From positions 1 through 54,426 of the forward strand of contig CACYHF010000005.1 of assembly GCA_902774155.1 (NCBI GenBank): 54,426 nucleotides of DNA, read 5' to 3'. Below are positions 34,714 through 41,869 of this stretch, piece by piece. Numbering within the stretch: the first letter of the stretch is position 1; every line of letters begins with the position of its first letter. Source of the stretch: an uncultured Bacteroidia bacterium (GTDB lineage: Bacteria; Bacteroidota; Bacteroidia; Bacteroidales; UBA932). The notes beneath the pieces were generated by a model, which saw only the letters and a list, made by a program, of their open reading frames with translations, was not told where the DNA came from and did no database searches. The position numbers and the translations under genes were made by a program.

Positions 34714-36051
34714 TTAGATATCCAGGGCGTGTTCGTAACCGGCCCGGTAGGTGTAATGCAGGAGTTTCGTGGCCTCGGGGTCGTGCATGCACTTCTGGAC
34801 GATAGGGTTCCAGATCACGGGACGGCCCAGTTCCATGGCGATGTTGCCCAGGTTGCACACGGTGCAGGAGCTGTGGCCCACCTCGATGGGCACGTTGGGG
34901 TCGCGGCGGCTCAGGACGGCGTCGATGAACTTGCGGTGGTGACCCACTTTTACTTCATACGGGACGTCGCTGGCTTCCTGGACGGGCATATCGAACTTCT
35001 TGTCGGAGGTCTCGAATTTGCCGCGGCTCACCTTGACCCATCCTTCCGTGCCATAGATCTGCACACCGGGCGTGCTGCCGTCGAAGGGTTCTTCGGACAC
35101 GATAATGCCGTTGTCGTACTTGAAGGTGAGGTGGTCGTAATAGCTGTATCCCGGGGGAATGATTTCCACGGGACCGCTGCCGTCCTTGCCCAGGGCCCAC
35201 TGGGCCACGTCGAACATGTGGGCGCCCCAGTCGGTCATAAGGCCGCCGCCACAGGGTTTGTACCAGCGCCAGGCGCCCCAGAGCTGTTCGTTGTGCTCAG
35301 GCGTGACGATGGGATCCAGGTCGGAATGATAGTATACGCTCTCCGGAAGCGGGCCCAGCCACTTGTCCCAGTTCAAGCCGGAGGGAACGGGCATCTTGGG
35401 CAGATTGCAGGGCACAGGGGCGGCCGTGACGGGGTTGACGTTGTTGCGGCCCACATACACCTTGAGCTTGTGGATCTGGCCCAGTTCGCCTTCGCGGGCC
35501 AGGTTGGTGGCGTGAATGAATTCCTCACTGGAGCGCTGCTGGGAGCCCATCTGCAGGATGCGGCCATATTTGCGCACGGCCTTTACCAGCTGCTGGCCCT
35601 CATAGATGGTGAGGGTGGCGGGCTTCTCCAGATAGATGTCCTTTCCGGCCTTGCAGGCGGCGATGGCAATCACGGCGTGCTGGTGATCGGGAGTTGCAAT
35701 GACCACGGCATCGATGTCCGGACGGGCCAGCAGGTCCTGATAGTCCTCGTATACGTCCACTTTCACCTTCTTTTCGCCCTTGCCGGTGTAATAGTCCTTG
35801 ACGCGGCGCACGAAGCGGTCCCGTTTTACGTCGTACACGTCGCAGCCGGCCACCACGCGCACGTCGTCCATGCCCATGAAGCCTTGGAGCAGGTACATGG
35901 CCTGCTGGCCCAGGCCGATGAAGCCCATCTGCACTTTGCCGTTCTTATCGGCCTTCTTGTTGGTGGCTGCGGCCGATGCAAAAGCATCCAGCGGAAGCAT
36001 ACTGGCGGCGGCGCCCAGGGCCGTCACGCGGAGGAAATTTCTTCTTTGCAT
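34714..36051 (-). CDS. Tat-exported Gfo/Idh/MocA family oxidoreductase
   Basis: With the ATG at 36051 the product has 445 residues and begins MQRRNFLRVTALGAAASML, a twin-arginine signal. The Rossmann domain has MGFIGLGQQAMYLLQGFM, the EKP motif in DIYLEKPATLT, and the Gfo/Idh C-terminal domain follows (GGLMTDWGAHMFDVAQWAL). Members act on sugars with tightly bound NAD; exported forms close to GH109 N-acetylgalactosaminidases are known, but I cannot separate that from a dehydrogenase here. It is 2 bp from the GH95 gene, which suggests a sugar released by the fucosidase. Confidence 0.88.
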   Translation of the reverse strand: MQRRNFLRVTALGAAASMLPLDAFASAAATNKKADKNGKVQMGFIGLGQQAMYLLQGFMGMDDVRVVAGCDVYDVKRDRFVRRVKDYYTGKGEKKVKVDVYEDYQDLLARPDIDAVVIATPDHQHAVIAIAACKAGKDIYLEKPATLTIYEGQQLVKAVRKYGRILQMGSQQRSSEEFIHATNLAREGELGQIHKLKVYVGRNNVNPVTAAPVPCNLPKMPVPSGLNWDKWLGPLPESVYYHSDLDPIVTPEHNEQLWGAWRWYKPCGGGLMTDWGAHMFDVAQWALGKDGSGPVEIIPPGYSYYDHLTFKYDNGIIVSEEPFDGSTPGVQIYGTEGWVKVSRGKFETSDKKFDMPVQEASDVPYEVKVGHHRKFIDAVLSRRDPNVPIEVGHSSCTVCNLGNIAMELGRPVIWNPIVQKCMHDPEATKLLHYTYRAGYEHALDI

Positions 36052-36053
36052 AG

Positions 36054-38360
36054 TTATTTGGTTATTAGTTTCTTGACTTTTCCATTTTCCCAAGTGAGAT
36101 CTACGGTCTGGCCGGTGCGGGTGCGGATGCCGCGGATGTGGCCGCTGGGCCAGGCGTCGGGCAGGGCGGGCAGCGGAATCACTTCTTCCGGCGTAGATTG
36201 GACCAGCATCTCGATCACGCCGGCGCAGCCGCCGAAATTGCCGTCAATCTGGAAGGGGGAGTGGGCGTCCCAAAGGTTGGGATAGGTGCCGCCACCGCTG
36301 CGGTAATTGGTGCCCTGGTATTTGTCGGGGCTCACGTAGCGAAGGAGCCGACGGTACATCTTGTAGGCGTTTTCTCCGTCGCCCAGGCGGGCATACAGGT
36401 TCACGCGCCAGCCGCAGCTCCAGCCGGTGGTCTCGAAGCCGCGGATTTCCAGGGTGCGGTGGGCAGCATCGGCCAGGGGCGTTCCGGCGGCAATCTGATG
36501 GCCGGGGTATACGCCCACCAGGTGGGACTGGTGCCGGTGCTGGGGATCCTGGTCGGCCCAGTCGTAATACCATTCCTGCAGAGCGCCGTTCCGGCCGGTG
36601 TGATAGCCGCGGAGGCGGGGAAGCACGGCTTCCACCTGCGCGGCGAAATCATTGTCACCCAGTTCCTTGGCGGCGCCAAGGGCGTCTGTGAGGCATTCCC
36701 GGATGATGGCAAGGTCGGCGGTGGCGCCGTACACGGTGCGCCCCCTGTAGCCGTCCGGGGTGAGGTAGTGGTTTTCCGGCGAGGTGGAGGGCGAAGTGAT
36801 GAGTTCCCCATCTTTCTCCACCAGGATGTTCAGGCAGAACTGTGCGGCTCCCTTGAGGGCGGGATAGTCCCTTTCCAGATCCAGGCGGTTCCGGGTAAAG
36901 AGCCAGTGTTCCCAGATATGGGTGGACAGCCAGGCGCCGCCGGTGTTCCAGTTGGCCCAGCAGGGGTCTCCGGTTCCCAGGCCCACCGGATTGGTCATAG
37001 CCCAGGGATCGCTGTTGTGGGCCTGGCACCAGCCTTCCTCCACGCCGTAGAAGGCGTGGGCGGTGCGGGCGCCGGTTTGGGACAGGTTGTGCACGAAGCC
37101 CAGCAGCACCTGGTGCATTTCCGGCAGGGCGGCGGCTTCGGCGGCCCAGTAATTCTCTTCCAGGTTGATGTTGGTGGTGTAGTTGCAGCGCCACGGCGGG
37201 TCCATGCTCTCGTTCCAGAGACCCTGCAGGTTGGCGGGGATGCCTTCCGTACGGGAGCAGGCAATCAGGAGATAACGGCCGAACTGGAAGTAAAGCGCCT
37301 CCAGCTCCGGGTTGTTTTCCCCGTCGGCGTACCGCATGAGCTGCTGGTCGGTGGGGAGGGCGGCGATTTCGGCTGCCGTAGAGCCTAAATCCAGGCTCAC
37401 GCGGCCAAACAGGGCCTGATAGTCTTTCAGATGGTCTTTTTGCAGCCGGGACCAGCCCTTCTTGACGGCTGCCTGGGCGTCCCGGATGCTGGCTTCCTTG
37501 TATTCCCGGCCTTCTTTCACCGGGTCTTTGTCAAAGCCGTTGTAGCTGGTGTGGTTAGCTACCACCAGCAGCGCTTCCTTCACACCACTGAGCTGCAGCG
37601 TGCTGTCCTGTACCTGCGCTTGAGGGCAGGTAACCACTGTGCGGTAATGGATGCCGCGGGCAGGATCGTAGAATTTGACGGTTTTCCCCTCTTGCAGCAC
37701 GTGCCAGGCGGCGTAGCCGTCGCTCACCAGGGCGTTGCCATCGGCCTTTGTCCGGTGCGGAAGCGCCGAACGGAGGCGGATGGAAGCCTCGATGGGGGCC
37801 TCGCTGCTAAGCCGGATCACCACCACGCTGTCCGGGGCCGATACGAAATATTCGGCCTGGAAGGCCTTCCCGTCACGTTTGTAGCGGATGGTGGCCGTGG
37901 CGGTGGCCAGGTCCAGTTCCCGGTAATAATCGGTGATTTCTCCTTCCGGATAAGTGATCTCCAACTGCCCCAGCGGCTGGTACATTTCACTGTTGTGTCC
38001 CTGCAGTTTGCGCTGGAGTTCATCGGCCCTGGGATAATCTTCCCGGTCCAGGGCTTCCCGTACCTTGGGCAGCCAGGAAGAGATTTCCTCCCAGGGGGTG
38101 AGGGTGGAGACCAGGCCGTAATCCGGGTGGTCCGGGCCCTTGTCCGGCTCTCCGGTCCATAAACTGATATCGTTCAAGAAGATACGGTCTTTCAGAGGGT
38201 CACCGTACACCAGGGCTCCCAGCGTTCCGTTGCCCAGCGGGAGCGTTTCCTCAAAGAAAGCGGCCGGCAGGTTATAGTGAAGTTTCAGTGCCTTTTCCTG
38301 CGAAGGGGCGCAGGCCGACGCTAGTCCCAGGAACAATAGGAGAGGAAAGAAATGTTTCAT
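36054..38360 (-). CDS. GH95 alpha-L-fucosidase-like lipoprotein
   Basis: From the ATG at 38360 the product has 768 residues. The signal ends in the lipobox LASAC, so it is probably lipid-anchored at the surface. The GH95 layout is seen: N-terminal beta domain (FFEETLPLGNGTLGALVYGDP, LNDISLWTGEP), linker and alpha/alpha barrel with GIPANLQGLWNESMDPPWRCNYTTNINLEENYW (core LQGLWNE), NPVGLGTGDPCWANWNTGG, WEHWLFTRN and QIDGNFGGCAGVIEML. The family cleaves alpha-1,2-fucose or related L-galactose residues from host or plant glycans by inversion. A longer frame to 38534 would cross the promoter and the divergent gene. Confidence 0.93.
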   Translation of the reverse strand: MKHFFPLLLFLGLASACAPSQEKALKLHYNLPAAFFEETLPLGNGTLGALVYGDPLKDRIFLNDISLWTGEPDKGPDHPDYGLVSTLTPWEEISSWLPKVREALDREDYPRADELQRKLQGHNSEMYQPLGQLEITYPEGEITDYYRELDLATATATIRYKRDGKAFQAEYFVSAPDSVVVIRLSSEAPIEASIRLRSALPHRTKADGNALVSDGYAAWHVLQEGKTVKFYDPARGIHYRTVVTCPQAQVQDSTLQLSGVKEALLVVANHTSYNGFDKDPVKEGREYKEASIRDAQAAVKKGWSRLQKDHLKDYQALFGRVSLDLGSTAAEIAALPTDQQLMRYADGENNPELEALYFQFGRYLLIACSRTEGIPANLQGLWNESMDPPWRCNYTTNINLEENYWAAEAAALPEMHQVLLGFVHNLSQTGARTAHAFYGVEEGWCQAHNSDPWAMTNPVGLGTGDPCWANWNTGGAWLSTHIWEHWLFTRNRLDLERDYPALKGAAQFCLNILVEKDGELITSPSTSPENHYLTPDGYRGRTVYGATADLAIIRECLTDALGAAKELGDNDFAAQVEAVLPRLRGYHTGRNGALQEWYYDWADQDPQHRHQSHLVGVYPGHQIAAGTPLADAAHRTLEIRGFETTGWSCGWRVNLYARLGDGENAYKMYRRLLRYVSPDKYQGTNYRSGGGTYPNLWDAHSPFQIDGNFGGCAGVIEMLVQSTPEEVIPLPALPDAWPSGHIRGIRTRTGQTVDLTWENGKVKKLITK

Positions 38361-38363
38361 ATA

Positions 38364-38392
38364 CAAATGTAAGGATTTTTTTCGTACCTTAG
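38364..38392. promoter_or_regulatory. Divergent promoters of GH95 (-) and the Cache/PP2C gene (+)
   Basis: On the minus strand TACATTTG (38371-38364) ends 4 bases before the GH95 ATG. On the plus strand TACCTTAG (38385-38392), one mismatch from the consensus, ends 5 bases before the ATG at 38397. Both transcripts would be leaderless. Confidence 0.5.
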
Positions 38393-38396
38393 GACC

Positions 38397-40340
38397 ATGA
38401 AACAGAAATTCCATTCCTTCGCCGGCCGGCTCACGCGGCGCGTCATCGTGATGATGCTCATCGTGATGACGTTCACCTCCGGGCTGGTGTTCCTTTTCGC
38501 GGCAGGAAGCATCCTGAGCATGATGACAGACCATTATCAGGATATTCTCAGTCTCACCAGTGAGCGGACGGAAGGAATGCTGCGGCTGGTAGAGGTTTCA
38601 TCGGCCAACAACGTGGACGAAATCTCCAAGCACCTGGCATACCCGGACCAGGTCCTGCAGTCTTTGGAAAGCGAACTTCGCCTGAATCCCCATATCGTGG
38701 GCTGCGCCGTGGCCTTTGAGCAGAATTATTATCCCCAGAAAGGCCTGTGGTATGAGCCCTATGCCCGCTGGACCGCAGACGGCAGCATCGAGATGCTGCA
38801 GATCGGCGGCCCCGATCACGACTATTTCATGCGGGAATGGTACCTGAAGGGAATCACCTCGGAAACCGGCTATTGGTCGGAACCGTATTACGACGAAGCC
38901 GGCGCCCGCACCATGCTTTGTTCCTACGTACTGCCTGTCAAGGATAAAAAAGGGGACGTGGCCGGCGTGTTCGGGGCCGATGTCTCCCTGTCCTGGCTCA
39001 CCGAACAGGTGAAAAACCTGGATTTGAATGCCAGCAAAGAGGGAGTCGTATCCCTGGCCGCCTTTGAGTCGGAACATCCCGCTTATGCTTTTATCTTAAG
39101 CCGGAGCGGAGATTTTCTGGTGCACCCGGATCCCACCCGCATCCTCTCGGACAATTATTTCAAGCACCAGGGAGACGAAAAGTACCAGCGCGTGGGCCGC
39201 GCCATGCTGGCCGGGGAAAGCGGTCGTGGCATAGCGGAGTTGGACGGCGTCCGTGCCTATGTCTTCTATGCCCCGCTCCTGCATTCGGGCTGGTCTATGG
39301 CCATCGTGATTCCCGTGGAGAATATCATGGCCCCGGGTATGTATCTGGGTCTGCTCATCCTGCTGCTGCTCAGTTTCGGCCTGCTTGTCGCGTTTATCCT
39401 GTTCCGGGGAGCCATCCGCCGCACGGCCCGGCCGCTGAAGTTCCTGGTCCGTTCCACGGAAGAGGTGGCCAAGGGGCATTTCGACACGCCGCTTCCGCAG
39501 TTGCGCTATTACGATGAGATCCACCAGTTGCGGGACTCCTTTGAGTACATGCAGCATTCCCTGTCCAACTACGTGGATGAACTCACGGAGGTGACCACCC
39601 GGGAGGCTGCCATCGGCCGTGAACTGGACATTGCCCGCAATATCCAGATGTCTATGCTGCCCACCCAGGAGCCTCTTGGCAGAAAGGAGATTGACATCTT
39701 TGGCACGCTTACACCGGCCAAGGCCGTGGGCGGAGACCTGTACGACTATTTCGTCCGGGACAACCAATTGTATTTCTGCATTGGCGACGTGTCCGGCAAG
39801 GGGGTGCCGGCCGCCATGGTAATGGCCGTGACCAGCGCCCTGTTCCGTTCCCTGTCAGACGGCGAATCCAGCCCGTCCCAGGTGGTGAACGGACTCAATG
39901 CCAACCTGTCCACCCGCAACGAATCCCTTATGTTCGTCACGCTGTTTTTCGGCATCCTGGACCTCTCCAGCGGGCAATTGCGCTATTGCAACGCGGGTCA
40001 CGACGCCCCGCTGCTCATCGGCCCCGACGGCTCGGTGGAAATGCTGGAGGTGGAATCCAATCTGGCGGTGGGCGTGATGCCCGGCTGGGAGTTTGTGGAG
40101 CAGGAGGTGAAACTAAAGCCCGGATCCCTGCTGTTCCTGTATACCGATGGCCTCACGGAGGCGGAAAATCCCGTGCACGATCTCTTCGGCATGGACCGGA
40201 TTCTGGAGGAGGCCCGGAAAGGCATTCAGCAGCAGCCCGCTAACTTTGTGGCTTCCATGGAGAAAGCCGTTCATATCTTTGTGGACGGGGCCGAACCCAG
40301 CGACGACCTCACCATGCTGGCCATCCGATATGTTTGCTAA
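38397..40340 (+). CDS. Membrane Cache-HAMP-PP2C (SpoIIE/RsbU-type) phosphatase
   Basis: The 647-residue protein has a first membrane helix at about 15-37, an extracytoplasmic double-Cache-like region at 40-310 (GYWSEPYYDEAGARTM; GVFGADVSL), a second helix at 314-337, HAMP at 340-395 and a PP2C phosphatase domain at 430-645. Metal-binding Asp residues lie in GGDLYDYF (446-452), CIGDVSGKGVP (461-471), LYTDGLTEAEN (581-591) and PSDDLTML. Such proteins dephosphorylate an anti-sigma antagonist in response to an external ligand. There is no HATPase here, unlike the paralogue at 48324, and no partner gene is adjacent. Confidence 0.92.
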   Translation: MKQKFHSFAGRLTRRVIVMMLIVMTFTSGLVFLFAAGSILSMMTDHYQDILSLTSERTEGMLRLVEVSSANNVDEISKHLAYPDQVLQSLESELRLNPHIVGCAVAFEQNYYPQKGLWYEPYARWTADGSIEMLQIGGPDHDYFMREWYLKGITSETGYWSEPYYDEAGARTMLCSYVLPVKDKKGDVAGVFGADVSLSWLTEQVKNLDLNASKEGVVSLAAFESEHPAYAFILSRSGDFLVHPDPTRILSDNYFKHQGDEKYQRVGRAMLAGESGRGIAELDGVRAYVFYAPLLHSGWSMAIVIPVENIMAPGMYLGLLILLLLSFGLLVAFILFRGAIRRTARPLKFLVRSTEEVAKGHFDTPLPQLRYYDEIHQLRDSFEYMQHSLSNYVDELTEVTTREAAIGRELDIARNIQMSMLPTQEPLGRKEIDIFGTLTPAKAVGGDLYDYFVRDNQLYFCIGDVSGKGVPAAMVMAVTSALFRSLSDGESSPSQVVNGLNANLSTRNESLMFVTLFFGILDLSSGQLRYCNAGHDAPLLIGPDGSVEMLEVESNLAVGVMPGWEFVEQEVKLKPGSLLFLYTDGLTEAENPVHDLFGMDRILEEARKGIQQQPANFVASMEKAVHIFVDGAEPSDDLTMLAIRYVC

Positions 40341-40356
40341 AATGGTCCCGAATTGC

Positions 40357-40364
40357 TACCTTTG
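40357..40364 (+). promoter_or_regulatory. -7 promoter element of upp
   Basis: TACCTTTG matches the consensus. The leader to the ATG at 40387 is about 19 nt. Confidence 0.55.
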
Positions 40365-40386
40365 AACAATCAAATCTAAAATAATT

Positions 40387-41016
40387 ATGTCTCAACTTCA
40401 CGTCATCAACCACCCTATGGTGCAGCACAAGCTCACCATCATGCGCGACAAGGAAACCGGCTCCAAGGATTTCCGCGAACTGCTTAAAGAGATTGCCATG
40501 CTCATGGGGTACGAAGTCACCCGGGACATCGCTTTGGAAGATGTTTGCATCGAAACCCCCATCTGCAAGATGACCGCCAAAAGAGTGAGCGGCCGCAAAC
40601 TGGCCATCGTCCCCATCCTGCGGGCGGGCCTCGGCCTGGTAGATGGACTGCTCACGCTGGTTCCTGTGGCCAAGGTGGGCCATATCGGCCTTTATCGCAA
40701 CGAGGAAACCCACAAGCCGGTGGTGTATTACTGCAAGCTTCCGGAAGACATTCAGGGCCGCATGGTCATCCTCACGGACCCCATGCTGGCCACCGGCGGC
40801 AGCGCCTGTGATGCTATCGTGATGCTCAAGGAGCGCGGCTGCACCAACATCCGGCTCATGTGCCTGGTGGCGGCCCCGGACGGCGTTGCCAAAGTGCAGG
40901 CCGAACACCCCGACGTAGACATCTACGTGGCTGCAGTGGACGACCACCTGAACGAGAACGCCTACATCGTGCCCGGCCTGGGCGACGCCGGCGACCGCAT
41001 CTTCGGCACCAAGTAA
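40387..41016 (+). CDS. upp: Uracil phosphoribosyltransferase
   Basis: The 209-residue protein matches Upp: [24 protein letters not shown] (given by its core HPMVQHKLT), [13 protein letters not shown], and the PRPP-binding [18 protein letters not shown], then the uracil-binding end ([17 protein letters not shown]). It makes UMP from uracil and PRPP in pyrimidine salvage. It has its own promoter and marks the left edge of the AT-richer island. Confidence 0.96.
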   Translation: MSQLHVINHPMVQHKLTIMRDKETGSKDFRELLKEIAMLMGYEVTRDIALEDVCIETPICKMTAKRVSGRKLAIVPILRAGLGLVDGLLTLVPVAKVGHIGLYRNEETHKPVVYYCKLPEDIQGRMVILTDPMLATGGSACDAIVMLKERGCTNIRLMCLVAAPDGVAKVQAEHPDVDIYVAAVDDHLNENAYIVPGLGDAGDRIFGTK

Positions 41017-41773
41017 TCCGGGCGCAAAAACCGCCCCTTTTGCTCCCGCAAGGCTACTTTTTGCACTTTCGGGAGCACTAGACCCCGTTTCTGCTCCCGC
41101 TGTAGCCACAAGCCAACTTTGCGTCCGGCTTTATTGTGTCGAATTCGGCATAATTAAATCCGTATAGTTCACTTTTACCCGGTTCAATGGCCAGTCTTTT
41201 ATTTGTGTCTATTAGCGTTGCAGGTCTGCGTTTTTGGCGTCACCTGCTACACAATCGGTCATATAGAGCGTATAACGTCGCGGGTCAACCTTTTTTTGCT
41301 GACCTGCGACATAGCAAATAGGTCAGCTGGTCAGTGCACTGATGGTGCAGGTCAGTAGAGTGAGCGGTGCAGGAAGGAGTGGTAGATAGTGCAAGTCCGA
41401 AATGGGGTAAGGGACCGGTGCCACCAAAAACGCTCAGAATGCCCATTTGCGGTACCGGTCAGTAGGGTGGAATCAGACTTGCTCCGCTCACCCCACTGAC
41501 CTGCTCCCGCTACCCTTTAACAAAATACTGCTTGTGGCAAGTACGAAACCACTCGTAAATCTCAAGAAACACTCTATATACCCGTCGCTAATCCAGCGAT
41601 GGTTTTTTGTTTATATATCAAGCTGTTAGCACCGATCTCCCAAGATTCTGTGAGCACTTGATAGAGAACAATGACTACTCGATTTCCCACCTCACGACAA
41701 GGCAAACTGTCCCCCAAAAAGCAAAATATGTGACCATATATTACAGTTTCCGTATGAGTACGCCTAAAAACAA
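41017..41773. other. Non-coding stretch with many GGTCA/TGACC repeats and hairpins
   Basis: No convincing gene was found; two short open frames (41447-41629, 41607-41858) lack recognisable features. The stretch contains a TGCTCCCG/CGGGAGCA hairpin (41041-41077), an 11-bp hairpin with one mismatch formed by GTCGCGGGTCA and TGACCTGCGAC (41277-41310), and about eight GGTCA or TGACC cores between 41217 and 41507. GCAGGTCAGTAGAGTGAGCGG at about 41349 recurs inverted at about 41505 with few changes. Composition is AT-richer than the surrounding genes. Confidence 0.6.
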
Positions 41774-41810
41774 TTCCTGCTCTGTAATCTTAAAGAAAGC
41801 AGAGCAGGAA
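41766..41810 (-). terminator. Terminator of the leucine-rich lipoprotein gene
   Basis: TTCCTGCTCTG (41774-41784) and CAGAGCAGGAA (41800-41810) form a perfect 11-bp stem with a 15-base loop. On the minus strand it is followed by TTGTTTTT, and it lies 60 bp after the stop of the lipoprotein gene. Confidence 0.7.
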
Positions 41811-41869
41811 GGTGTCGTTGATGACGCTGCGCTTGACGTGAATCAAGACAATCTATAAGTACTCAATTA

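Noticed and set aside
41210-41515. CRISPR array
   Set aside because: The repeats are short, in both orientations and unevenly spaced, and no cas genes are present.
41607-41858. An 83-codon open frame next to the leucine-rich lipoprotein gene
   Set aside because: It crosses the perfect 11-bp terminator hairpin of that gene and shows no domain or signal.
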